Origin: Salinarchaeum laminariae
GTDB taxonomy: Archaea > Halobacteriota > Halobacteria > Halobacteriales > Salinarchaeaceae
DNA length: 64,000 nucleotides
Reading direction: 5' to 3'
NCBI RefSeq assembly: GCF_023204835.1
Contig: NZ_CP096270.1
Location: 1,860,001-1,924,000 of the forward strand
In this document: positions 34,420-43,007 of the stretch, piece by piece
Layout: each line of letters starts with the position of its first letter
How positions within the stretch are numbered: position 1 is the first letter of the stretch
Program-made: the position numbers and the translations under genes
The notes under the pieces: generated by a model
Told to the model about the DNA's origin: nothing
Databases searched by the model: none
Seen by the model: only the letters and a program-made list of their open reading frames with translations

Positions 34420-36987
34420 TCAGGACTGGTCGGTTCCAGCGTCGCCACCCGACTGGCCGCCCGGGAGCGTCTCGCCCTCCAGCGCCGGGGTCTCGTCCTC
34501 GTCGAGATACCGCGCCCGTTCAGTGAGCGCAACGTCCGTCCCGTAGAGGGAGACGAGCGGCTCGAACGCATCGCCGTACTCTCGCATGGCCATTCCCGTC
34601 GAGTGGTAGCCGAGGTCCTCGGCGACGGCGTCCCAGTTCCAGGTCTGCAGCGCCTTCCGGACGAGCAGTCGCTGGGCATCGGCGTCGAGCGCCTCCGGAT
34701 CGAGCGGATCGATCAGGTGGCGCACTGCCAGCGAGCGGAAGGGGCCGGGAGCGACGTCGGCGAGCCCCGGGCCGTAGGACGCGCCGGTGACGACGCGCCA
34801 CTCCCAGTCGGTCAGATTGAGCGGTGGTGCCGCGGTCGCGTCGGTCGTGCGGAGCGCGGCCCGCACCACGTCCGGATCGGCGTCCTCGAGCGCGTCGCCG
34901 AGCACGTCGCCGATTCGGCGGCCGAACCGCCGCGCGGTACGATCGTGGAGCTCCTGGCCGACCTCGGAGATCGGATCGACCATCAGCGCGGAGTACTCGC
35001 CGCTGCGATCGTTACGCGTCGTCGCGAGGTGGACGGTCCGGTAGCCACAGCTCGCCCAGAACCGCAGGAGTCCAGGGGTCGCACCGTAGCCGACGCCGAG
35101 CCAGTCGAGACCGCTCCCCTCCCGCTCGGATTCCGGCGGCGTCGGTGCGTCGGTCCACTCCGGCAAGCCGTCGGTCGCTTCGGTGCGGAGCCGGGCCAGC
35201 AGGCGAGAGCCGAGCCCGCGCCGCCGCGCAGCCGGGTGCGTCGCGATGCGTAGCACGCGGGCGCCGACGGGCACCGCCGCGCGCTCGTCGCGAAGCTGGC
35301 TCGTGAATACGTCCGGAAGCATGTGGCCGCGGATCCGTTCGCCGTCGTACATCCCGGCGCGTCGCTCCGGGCCGAGACCGCCCTCGCGCGCCAGCAGCGC
35401 GACCGCGGCGACGTGGCCGTCCTCGACCAGCGCACGCACAGCGACGTTCGGCGCGTCGAGCACCCGCGCGAGGTCGTCGGGCTCGGTGCGGTAGTGCGCG
35501 AGCACGAGCAGGCCGAACGCCTCCCGAAGGAGGTGCTCGTCGGCGAGGAGGTCGTCCGGCGGCAGCCGACGGTACTCGACGCTTCCGGGGGTTGCGTCCT
35601 CGACGACCTGCTCGACGGCCGGCCGCGCGTCGAGCAACAGTGCGTCGAAGGCCCAGGCTTCGATGGGATCGCCGGCGGCGTATCGGATCGGTTCGTCGAG
35701 GCGGCATTCGGTGACCTCGTGGCGTCCCTCCGCCAGCCGATCGCGGAAGCGAACGGAGAACCCACGTCCAGCGCCCTCGTAGCCGTGGATCGTCGTCGCG
35801 AACGCGATCCGGTCCGCGGCGAGCAGCGCTTCCAGTCGCGTCACGGGAAGTGCGGCGGCTTCGTCGACGATCACCACGTCAGGGCCGGTGCCCCGGACAT
35901 CGTCGTCGCCGTCGGTCGATCCGTCGGCGACGGCGGCCACTGCGTCGGCGGGATCGAGGAACCGAATTCGGCCACCTTCGGCGACGTCGGGTGCGTTTCT
36001 GTCGGTCTCCGCTCCGTCCTCTCCGCCTGCCTCTCCTCCTGCCTGTTCACTGGCCTCTTGTGCCTCCTCGTCACCGTTGCCGTCGGACGGTCCGTCGCCG
36101 GATACCTCGGCAGCCGAAGGGACGCGCAGCTCCGTCGGCGGATCGCCGTCGGTGGCTACCTCGAGATCCAGATCCGCCAGCAGCTCGCTCGCGCGCTCGA
36201 AGATCGCCTGCGCCGCGTCGTACTGCGGTGCAGTGACGAGAACGTCCTCGCCGCCGGCAGCGAAGGCGCCCGCCGCGAGCCCTGCGGCGCTGGACTTCCC
36301 CCGGCCCCGGTCGGCTTCGAGCACGACGGCGGACGGGCTGGTTTCGAGCGCTTCGAAGGCTGCGAGCGCCTTGGCCTGGTCGGTCGTAAGACAGCGGTCG
36401 TAGGCGGCTGCCGGGAACGACGTCCCAGTCGGCTTGCCGCCGTCCCGTCCGTCTTCGAGCCGGGGCGCGGGATCGGTCAGACCGTCGTCCTCGACCCACT
36501 CACCGTCGACGTCGACGATCGCGATACCGCGGTGTACCTGGAGGCGCTCGAGGAACCTGCGCTTGAATCGGCCGCCGACGTCGCCGGCGTCGAACGGCGG
36601 CACGGCGAGGCGTTGATCGAAGCCGTCCCGGTGCTCGGCCCACTCCGAAAGCGGGGGCGCGAGGAAAACGAACAGTCCACCGCCGTCGACGGCACCGACG
36701 ACCTGCCCGACGGCGTTCGGTCGGAGCGCGTCGTGCGTATCGAAGACGACCGCCTCGCGGGTCGTCCCGAGCAGCGTCTCTGCGCGGTCGGTCGCGATCG
36801 TGTCGGCTGGAAGCTGGTTGGGCGGGCCGACGACGGTCACGTCGCCGAAGTCGATGTCGGCCGCGCCGAGGACGAGCCGGGCTGCTTCGAGGCCAGCCTC
36901 GCGCTCGCCGGCGAGAACGATCCCGCGGCGTTCCTCCGAGCGTTCTGCTTCCGATCGGAGCGATCGTGCGAGTGCCGCGAGGTCCAT
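34420..36987 (-). CDS. tmcA: tRNA(Met) cytidine acetyltransferase
   Basis: 855 residues from the ATG at 36987; an ATG 14 codons upstream is possible. It makes N4-acetylcytidine in RNA using acetyl-CoA and ATP. Domains: N-terminal region (1-190), a helicase-like ATPase with Walker A DRGRGKSS (near 230) and Walker B VVIVDEAAALP, a GNAT acetyltransferase domain (about 490-660; ATHPAARRRGLGSRLL), then a tRNA-binding C-terminus. An acidic glycine-rich insertion (about 295-345) lies inside the ATPase domain. Haloarchaeal rRNA and tRNA carry much ac4C. Confidence 0.95.
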   Translation of the reverse strand: MDLAALARSLRSEAERSEERRGIVLAGEREAGLEAARLVLGAADIDFGDVTVVGPPNQLPADTIATDRAETLLGTTREAVVFDTHDALRPNAVGQVVGAVDGGGLFVFLAPPLSEWAEHRDGFDQRLAVPPFDAGDVGGRFKRRFLERLQVHRGIAIVDVDGEWVEDDGLTDPAPRLEDGRDGGKPTGTSFPAAAYDRCLTTDQAKALAAFEALETSPSAVVLEADRGRGKSSAAGLAAGAFAAGGEDVLVTAPQYDAAQAIFERASELLADLDLEVATDGDPPTELRVPSAAEVSGDGPSDGNGDEEAQEASEQAGGEAGGEDGAETDRNAPDVAEGGRIRFLDPADAVAAVADGSTDGDDDVRGTGPDVVIVDEAAALPVTRLEALLAADRIAFATTIHGYEGAGRGFSVRFRDRLAEGRHEVTECRLDEPIRYAAGDPIEAWAFDALLLDARPAVEQVVEDATPGSVEYRRLPPDDLLADEHLLREAFGLLVLAHYRTEPDDLARVLDAPNVAVRALVEDGHVAAVALLAREGGLGPERRAGMYDGERIRGHMLPDVFTSQLRDERAAVPVGARVLRIATHPAARRRGLGSRLLARLRTEATDGLPEWTDAPTPPESEREGSGLDWLGVGYGATPGLLRFWASCGYRTVHLATTRNDRSGEYSALMVDPISEVGQELHDRTARRFGRRIGDVLGDALEDADPDVVRAALRTTDATAAPPLNLTDWEWRVVTGASYGPGLADVAPGPFRSLAVRHLIDPLDPEALDADAQRLLVRKALQTWNWDAVAEDLGYHSTGMAMREYGDAFEPLVSLYGTDVALTERARYLDEDETPALEGETLPGGQSGGDAGTDQS

Positions 36988-37083
36988 GGGCACACTCACT
37001 CGCGGGAGCCACAAGGACTTTTCTCTCAAGTGGGTTGTCGTGGGAACTACCGGTCGGCAGTGTCGCCGGGAGCCCGTTTCCGA

Positions 37084-38151
37084 TTACTCGACACCTTCGC
37101 GTTCGTCCATCGGGTCGCGGACGTCTCCCATCACGGTCTCCAGTGCGTCGGTTACCGTGAGGAGCCCCACGAGTTCGCCGTCATCGCGGACGAACGCCAG
37201 CTCCTGGCTCTCTCGCTGGAAGGCGTCGATGGCATCGCTGACGGTCACATCGGCGTCGAGCCACAGCGGCTCGTGCGCCAGCGACTCGAAGTCGACCTCG
37301 TCGTTCGTGAGCGCCTCCCGGTGGTCGAGGAGCTCCGGCACGTAGAGGATTCCCCGGAAGTCCTCAAGACCGTCGCCGACGACGGGGAACCGGGTGTGCG
37401 GGCTCCCGGCGATCCGCTGGAGGTTCGTCTCGTACTCGTCGTTCGTCTGAATCGCAAGAATGTCCTCCGGCGGAACCGCGATTTCGCCGATTGGGCGTTC
37501 ACCAACGGTCATCGCGTTGAGGATCTCCGTCTGCCGTTCCTCGGGAAGGTCCCCTGCCTCGAGGACCTCGTCCATCCGCGCGTGGAGTTCGGCGCGAGAC
37601 TCGATCGTCTCGACCTCCGTTTCGAGCCACTCGCCGGACATCTCGACGCCGAACAGCGCGAGCGTCTTCTTCGCGATCCAGTCGCCCATGGTGATGATCG
37701 GTGCGATCGAGCGGTAGAAGTAGTAGAGCGGAGTCGCGCCGTACCGACAGACCGTCTTCGAGCGCTCGACGCCGAGATAGGTCGGCGTCTGCTCGCCGTG
37801 GGTCAGGTGGACGAGGTTGATGATCAGGAAGGCGAGGATCGCTCCCGCGCCCACCGAGGCGAGTGCCGTGTTCTGGAAAATCGGATGGAAGAGCGCGGCG
37901 AGGGCCGGCTCGGCGACGATCCCGACGGCGATACTGGACGCCGTAATCCCCACCTGACAGCTGGTGAGATAGAGCTCCAGATCCTGGGTCATCTCCCACG
38001 CGCGGCGCAGTCCCGGTTCGTCGAACTCCTCTTCGGGGTACTGTCTGGCGCGGGTCAGTGCGAACTCGATCGCGACGAAGAAGGCGTTAGCGAGGATCAG
38101 CGCCAGCCCTGCGACCAGTCTGAGTGCGATCTCCAGTGTCGAGATGGCCAT
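37084..38151 (-). CDS. CNNM/CorC-type membrane protein with CBS domains
   Basis: 355 residues from the ATG at 38151. The N-terminal DUF21 domain has about four membrane helices, with EFALTRARQYPEEEF after the first and TSCQVGITASSIAVGIVAEPALAALFHP in two helices. Two CBS domains follow (about 215-270 and 280-335). The family includes CorB/CNNM magnesium transporters. TATA box GATTTATCC (minus strand, about 38178-38186) is 31 bp upstream. A C-terminal CorC domain is missing, as in shorter members. Confidence 0.88.
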   Translation of the reverse strand: MAISTLEIALRLVAGLALILANAFFVAIEFALTRARQYPEEEFDEPGLRRAWEMTQDLELYLTSCQVGITASSIAVGIVAEPALAALFHPIFQNTALASVGAGAILAFLIINLVHLTHGEQTPTYLGVERSKTVCRYGATPLYYFYRSIAPIITMGDWIAKKTLALFGVEMSGEWLETEVETIESRAELHARMDEVLEAGDLPEERQTEILNAMTVGERPIGEIAVPPEDILAIQTNDEYETNLQRIAGSPHTRFPVVGDGLEDFRGILYVPELLDHREALTNDEVDFESLAHEPLWLDADVTVSDAIDAFQRESQELAFVRDDGELVGLLTVTDALETVMGDVRDPMDEREGVE

Positions 38152-38462
38152 CGTATCGGGCACGTCGAACAGGAGTCGGATAAATCACGGCAACTCGGTC
38201 TCACGCTACGGCACCTGGATGCAAAGTACTCTCCTCGAGTACGTCACCGTCGCTACAGGCGAATCCCCCGTTGCTACGAGCGAGCCACAGCAGCCCGAAG
38301 TGGATTGACGGTACTCCGGGATGGCTCTGAAGCAGCTGCGAAGACTCTCCCGTACGCTGTGATAGTAGAAACCCGGAGGGTACCGTGTGACGTGCAAACC
38401 GGTGTGGTTCCCGGTACGACGTCGATCGCAGGACGCTACCAGCTGTCCCGACAGAAGAGCCT
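38152..38462. other. Intergenic region, only a promoter seen
   Basis: Apart from the TATA box of the CNNM-type gene (38178-38186, minus strand) I see nothing that can be supported. Open frames on the minus strand here are short and without family character. Confidence 0.55.
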
Positions 38463-38774
38463 TCAGACCGGCTGAATGCGGTTCGTGGTTGCATCGTACT
38501 CGACGATACCGTGCGATTCGAGCTTCGGCAGATGCATGTGGTGGAGGGTCACGCGGATGCGATCAACCGACGTTGCGTCGCTCGCGTCACACCCGTCTTC
38601 TCTGTGAGCGACCTCCGTCGCTACTGTGGACAGGTCCACCGCAGTCCTGTATCCAGCGAGCACGGACAACACGGTACGACGACGCTCGTCCATCAACAGC
38701 GCGTGCCGTTCGCTTTCGGTCAACTGTGCGATACTCGGATACGCGGTCGTGATTGTAGTCTTCGTCTGGGACAT
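38463..38774 (-). CDS. Small winged-helix DNA-binding protein
   Basis: 103 residues. The helix-turn-helix core runs from about 18 to 90 with ERRRTVLSVLAGYRTAVDLSTVATEV, DRIRVTLHHMHLPKLESHGIVEYD. This is the haloarchaeal DUF7344-like group often found near sensory regulators. It lies 230 bp upstream of a divergent Bat-like regulator, so it could control that gene or be controlled together with it. Not experimentally described as far as I know. Confidence 0.82.
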   Translation of the reverse strand: MSQTKTTITTAYPSIAQLTESERHALLMDERRRTVLSVLAGYRTAVDLSTVATEVAHREDGCDASDATSVDRIRVTLHHMHLPKLESHGIVEYDATTNRIQPV

Positions 38775-39005
38775 GGTGAGTCACCTGGTGTGTGACGCTA
38801 CCTGATTCGACGCACCGTTGCACCCTAAGATCACGCTAGAACTAATTAGGCTCGTGCACGGCGGGCTGGCACGCAGAAATCTGTGCCGATCCGACGGTCC
38901 TCGCCTGTTTCCTGCACTCCTGTTGCCAAGCAGTCCTCGGATCGCCACCGACCCATAGTTCCATCGACGGAACTCTCATTGTGCCGTGGCCCTCTCCATT
39001 CATAG

Positions 39006-41711
39006 ATGGATTCCCCCTCGCTGTCTCCCGCACTGCGAGAGACGACCGCCGTCTTCGCGGAACACACTGCGCCACTGACGACGCCGGAGGTCGCGGCAGA
39101 TCTCGATCTCGAGCGACGGACCGTCTACGCACGCCTGGATCGGCTGGTCGAACTGGGCGAGATCGAGACGAAGAAAGTCGGAGCGAACGCGCGAGTCTGG
39201 TGGCAGCCAGCACCGACTGGCGCGGAATCCGCGCCGGCTGCCGAGGACGATCCGCAGGCGGCGTTTCTCTCGAATCCCGAGCGCGAGTTTCGCTTGCTCG
39301 TCGAACATATCCCTAACGGGGCGGTCGCGCTCGTGGACGAGTCGCTTCGCTACCGGATCGTCGGCGGATCGCCGATCGAGGCGACGGCCAAGTCGAGCGA
39401 GGATCTGGAGGGCGAGCGCCTCGACGTCGTGTTGCCGGAGCCGGTCGCTGACGTGCTCGTTCCGAAGTACGAGGCTGCTCTCGCCGGCGAGGCGAGTTCG
39501 TTCGAACCTGAGATCGGCGACCGGAGCTACCGGTGTCACGTCCACCCTGTTCGCGAGGACGGCGAGATCGTCGCCGCCATGGGGATGTCACAGGACGTCA
39601 CGGAACAGCGAGCACGCGAGCGCGATCTCCGACTCTACGAGGCGATCGTCGACACCGTCGGCGACGGCATCTACGTGCTCGACGACGAGTACCGATTCGT
39701 CATGGTCAACGACGCTTACGTCGAGCTGACCGGCTACGATCGGGAAGAGCTTCTCGGGGCGCACGCCTCGCTCGTCGTTTCGGACGAAACCATGGACGAG
39801 TCTGCCGATCTCACTCGGACCATCGAGGACGCTGGCGGTAGTGCCGTGCTCGAAGCCGACGTTCACCGCGCGGACGGGTCTCGGGTTCGCGCGGAGAGCC
39901 GCTTCACCGCGCCGGAGTTCGACGACCCGACGCTCCGGAAGGTCGGCGTCGTTCGCGACGTCAGTGATCGCGTCGAGCGTGAACGTGAGCTTCAGCACCG
40001 CGTTCGACAGCAAGCGGTCGTGAGCGACCTCGGACAGCGCGCCCTCGAGGAGCCTGACCTCGACGTCCTGTTCGAAGAAGTCGTGGAGGCCGTCGCGGAA
40101 ACCCTCGATACCGACTTCTGCAAGGTGCTCGAGCTTCACTCCGACGCCAATCGACTTCGACTCCGGGAGGGCGTCGGCTGGGCCGACGGTCTCGTCGGCG
40201 AGGCGACCGTCTCCGCGGTCGAAGACGACTCTCAGGCCGCCCACACGCTCGGGACCGAAGCGCCCGTGATCGTCGAGGATCTGACGACCGAGTCACGGTT
40301 CAGTGGCCCCGACCTCCTCAGAGATCACGACGTTCGGAGCGGTATTTCCACGATCATCGGCGCTCCTGACGATCCGTGGGGGATCCTCGGTACGCACGAT
40401 CGCGACACCAGGGAGTTCTCAGAACAGGACGCGACGTTCGTGCAGGCCGTCGCGAACGTGCTCGCGGCTGCGGTCGAGCGCCACAGCCACGATCGCAGGC
40501 TGGTTCGCCAGCGCGAGCAGCTCTCGGCGCTGAACAGCCTCAACGAAGTCGTCCGCGAGATCTCCAGTGCGGTGATCGAAGAGTCCACGCGCGAAGAGAT
40601 CGAGCGGACGGTCTGTGAACGACTTGCGGCCACTGACTCGTATCTGTTCGCGTGGACTGGCGACGTCGATCCCGCAACGCAGACTGTGGAACTGCGCACC
40701 GAAGCGGGCGTCGAGGGCTACCTCGACGACATGCGAATCTCCGTCGATCCGGCGGACGATGAGAGCTGGGGTGCTACCGGGCGAGCGCTTCGAACCGGGT
40801 CGGTCCAGGTTACGCACGACATCGAGACCGACGAACGATACGATCCCTGGCGAGAGTTCATCGATGACTACGGCTATCGCTCCTCTGCGGCCATCCCGAT
40901 CGTTCACGAAGGGACCCTCTACGGCGCGTTGAACGTCTACGCAGCGCGACCAGCGGCGTTCACCGGCGAGGAACGAACCGTCATCGCTCAGCTCGGCGAG
41001 GTCGTCGGCCACGCGATCGCGGCAACCGAACGCAAGCAGGCGCTGATGAGCGACGACCTCGTCGAACTCGAGTTCCAGATCGAGGACGTGTTCGCGGCTC
41101 TCGACGTTGCGGTGGAGACGGAGGGCAGGATCACGCTCGACCACGCCGTGCCGGCTGGCGACGACTCCTTCCTCGTCTACGGCAGCGCGAGCGACGACGC
41201 TTTCGAGACAGTCGAGACACTCGTGGCGTCGTTGCCCGAGTGGGAGTCGGTCGCCGTTCGTTCGGACGGTGATCCGGTCACGTTCGAGCTTCGAATGACA
41301 GATCCGCCGGTGCTCTCCGTCCTCGCCTCACTCGGTGGCTCTGTAGACTCCGTGACCGTCGAGAGCGGCGAGATGCATCTCTTGATCCACCTTCCCCCAT
41401 CCGTCGAGGTTCGCCGCGTCATCGACGCTGTCGAGGACACGTATCCGACCGCCGAGATGGTCCGCCGCCGGCAGATAACGCGGAGTCGTGAGCGATCCCA
41501 GCCGCTCCAACGACAGTTCGCCACGGCGCTCACTGACCGACAGCGCACAGCACTCGAGGCTGCCTACCACGCTGGCTTCTTCGAGTGGCCCCGAAACGCG
41601 TCCGCGGAGGACGTGGCCGACTCGCTCGGCGTCGCACCTTCGACCTTCCACCAACACCTCCGGAAAGCCGAACGGAAAGTCTTCGACGAGCTGTTCCCAG
41701 CGCCGGTATGA
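39006..41711 (+). CDS. Bat-family regulator: wHTH, two PAS, two GAF, C-terminal HTH_10
   Basis: 901 residues. An N-terminal winged helix (about 10-70, LTTPEVAADLDLERRTVYARLDRLVELGEIET) is followed by two PAS domains (about 90-200 and 205-330), two GAF domains (about 340-500 and 520-670), a Bat-specific region, and the HTH_10 domain near 840-895 (LTDRQRTALEAAYHAGFF ... APSTFHQHLRKAERK). This is the design of bacterio-opsin activator proteins that respond to light, oxygen or redox signals. Having a DNA-binding module at both ends is less usual. No opsin gene is present in the window, so the target is unknown. Confidence 0.9.
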   Translation: MDSPSLSPALRETTAVFAEHTAPLTTPEVAADLDLERRTVYARLDRLVELGEIETKKVGANARVWWQPAPTGAESAPAAEDDPQAAFLSNPEREFRLLVEHIPNGAVALVDESLRYRIVGGSPIEATAKSSEDLEGERLDVVLPEPVADVLVPKYEAALAGEASSFEPEIGDRSYRCHVHPVREDGEIVAAMGMSQDVTEQRARERDLRLYEAIVDTVGDGIYVLDDEYRFVMVNDAYVELTGYDREELLGAHASLVVSDETMDESADLTRTIEDAGGSAVLEADVHRADGSRVRAESRFTAPEFDDPTLRKVGVVRDVSDRVERERELQHRVRQQAVVSDLGQRALEEPDLDVLFEEVVEAVAETLDTDFCKVLELHSDANRLRLREGVGWADGLVGEATVSAVEDDSQAAHTLGTEAPVIVEDLTTESRFSGPDLLRDHDVRSGISTIIGAPDDPWGILGTHDRDTREFSEQDATFVQAVANVLAAAVERHSHDRRLVRQREQLSALNSLNEVVREISSAVIEESTREEIERTVCERLAATDSYLFAWTGDVDPATQTVELRTEAGVEGYLDDMRISVDPADDESWGATGRALRTGSVQVTHDIETDERYDPWREFIDDYGYRSSAAIPIVHEGTLYGALNVYAARPAAFTGEERTVIAQLGEVVGHAIAATERKQALMSDDLVELEFQIEDVFAALDVAVETEGRITLDHAVPAGDDSFLVYGSASDDAFETVETLVASLPEWESVAVRSDGDPVTFELRMTDPPVLSVLASLGGSVDSVTVESGEMHLLIHLPPSVEVRRVIDAVEDTYPTAEMVRRRQITRSRERSQPLQRQFATALTDRQRTALEAAYHAGFFEWPRNASAEDVADSLGVAPSTFHQHLRKAERKVFDELFPAPV

Positions 41712-41761
41712 GCGGGGTACCTCGCCAGATGATCGATCGACCAGTCGACTGGCCCGTGCCC

Positions 41762-41766
41762 TTAAG
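41762..41766 (+). promoter_or_regulatory. TATA box before the zinc-ribbon/SHOCT gene
   Basis: TTAAG is centred 26 bp before the ATG at 41790 and places that ATG, not the upstream one at 41766, as the real start. Confidence 0.5.
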
Positions 41767-41789
41767 TGTATCTTCGGGGACCGTATCGT

Positions 41790-42497
41790 ATGACTCGGTG
41801 TCCGAGCTGCGGGGCGGCTGTCGGCGACGATTTCAGCTTCTGTGAACAGTGTGGGTCCGAAATCCCGTCACAGGACCAGGATTCGACCTGTCCATCCTGC
41901 GACGCCACGGTACGCGCCGACGATCAGTTCTGTGAGTCCTGCGGGACCGAACTCTCTCAGAATGGAGGCGGTCCCAACCCCACGTCCTCTAGTTCCAACG
42001 GCGGGAGATCGGCGAGCTCCCATGCTCCTGACGATGCGCTGTTGGTTGCTGAAGGATCGAACGGGCAGGTGATCCTCTTCGAGACCAAGATACGGATCTC
42101 CCGGGACGATATCGGGCTCCACAAGATCAACCACCTCGGGAGCGGCGACAAGGAAATTCGTCTGGAAAACATCACGAGCGTGCAGCTGAAGAAACCGAGC
42201 ACGCTGACGAAGGGATACATTCAGTTCGGACAATCGGGGTACTCCGAAAGTGACGACGGGACGCTCGATGCAGCCTCCGACGAGAACTCCGTGCTGTTCG
42301 CGAAAGACAGTCTCGCCCAGTTCGTCGAACTGCGCTCCGAGATAGAGCGGCTTCGGAACCAGGACCAGAGTTCCTCGTCCGGTGGAGGTACCGATCCGAC
42401 GGAACAACTGAAGAACATCACTGAACTCCACGAACAGGGGATCCTCACTGACGAGGAGTTCGAAGAGAAAAAGCAGTCACTCCTCGACGAGATTTAG
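41790..42497 (+). CDS. Double zinc-ribbon protein with PH-like (DUF4429) and SHOCT domains
   Basis: 235 residues. Two zinc ribbons at the N-terminus: CPSCGAAVGDDFSFCEQCG and CPSCDATVRADDQFCESCG. A Ser/Gly/Asn-rich linker follows, then a PH-like beta domain (about 85-175; LENITSVQLKKPSTLTKGYIQF) and a C-terminal SHOCT motif (ITELHEQGILTDEEFEEKKQSLL). SHOCT domains are thought to mediate oligomerisation. Its start follows a TATA box directly. Cellular role unknown. Confidence 0.85.
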   Translation: MTRCPSCGAAVGDDFSFCEQCGSEIPSQDQDSTCPSCDATVRADDQFCESCGTELSQNGGGPNPTSSSSNGGRSASSHAPDDALLVAEGSNGQVILFETKIRISRDDIGLHKINHLGSGDKEIRLENITSVQLKKPSTLTKGYIQFGQSGYSESDDGTLDAASDENSVLFAKDSLAQFVELRSEIERLRNQDQSSSSGGGTDPTEQLKNITELHEQGILTDEEFEEKKQSLLDEI

Positions 42498-42870
42498 CCT
42501 CCAGATAGGTCCACCGCATCCCCGGTAGCGGCGAGGCTATCGGTGTCCGCCTCGCTCTGCTGGCCGGTTCGTCGTATCGGGAGCGGGAGTTGCACCACGG
42601 TCGATCGCTTCCTCGCTCGCTATGCTCGCGAGACTGCGCTCTCCATTATTTGTATCCCTACAGCGACGCTTCTGATCGCTCACGTACGTTCTCGACGACG
42701 TCGCAGGAGCGGGCCGGGAGGGATTTGAACAACGTCGAGACGTTCCAGGCGTGCGGTCTCGCTTCGCTCGACCGTTCCGGGCTGCGACTCGCCTCGTTCA
42801 AATCCCTCCCGGCCGGTTCGCTGCACCGCCTCGCTCGCTCACTCGTTCGCGTCGCTCGGGGTTTGCTGTA
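42498..42870. other. Intergenic region next to tRNA-Lys, holds copies of the tRNA 3' end
   Basis: No gene is recognisable. From 42710 on it contains one direct and one inverted copy of the tRNA-Lys 3' end (separate entry). The rest is CGCTC-type sequence similar to other gaps here. Confidence 0.6.
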
Positions 42871-42891
42871 CGGGCCGGGAGGGATTTGAAC
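42710..42891. repeat. Direct 21-bp and inverted 19-bp copies of the tRNA-Lys 3' end
   Basis: The 21 bp at 42871-42891 (the tRNA 3' end, T-arm and acceptor strand) are repeated exactly at 42710-42730. A 19-bp inverted copy stands at 42796-42814. Direct copies of a tRNA 3' half are what archaeal integrases leave as attachment sites. No integrase gene is near, so this would be an old or minimal scar. Confidence 0.75.
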
Positions 42892-42944
42892 CCACGACCG
42901 ACGGATTAAGAGTCCGTCGCTCTCCCTAACTGAGCTACCGGCCC
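42871..42944 (-). tRNA. tRNA-Lys (anticodon CTT)
   Basis: 74 nt on the minus strand. Acceptor stem GGGCCGG (42944-42938) pairs with CCGGCCC (42878-42872), the discriminator base is G, D arm GCTC/GAGC, and anticodon stem ACGGA/TCCGT with loop CTCTTAA give anticodon CTT, so it reads AAG codons. The T loop is TTCAAAT. The T stem GTGGG/CCCTC has one T-T mismatch (positions 50 and 64). No intron and no encoded CCA. The gene is in single copy but its 3' end has extra copies upstream. Confidence 0.96.
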
Positions 42945-42966
42945 TCGCTCTCGAATTCCTCGCTGG

Positions 42967-42977
42967 CAAGTAAAGGC
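42967..42977 (-). promoter_or_regulatory. Promoter (box A) of tRNA-Lys
   Basis: Minus-strand GCCTTTACTTG is centred about 28 bp before the tRNA 5' end at 42944, the correct distance for an archaeal TATA box. Confidence 0.6.
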
Positions 42978-43007
42978 GTTTCGTTACCGCCTACGCGCCG
43001 GCGCCCG

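Noticed and set aside
35323-38475. 1050-codon open frame on the plus strand
   Set aside because: It lies antisense to tmcA and the CNNM-type gene, which have clear motifs. Its product has no fold-like hydrophobic pattern; long antisense frames are common in GC-rich haloarchaeal DNA.
42710-42891. Active integrated element at tRNA-Lys
   Set aside because: Only 160 bp lie between direct copies and no integrase or phage gene is near; at most a scar.
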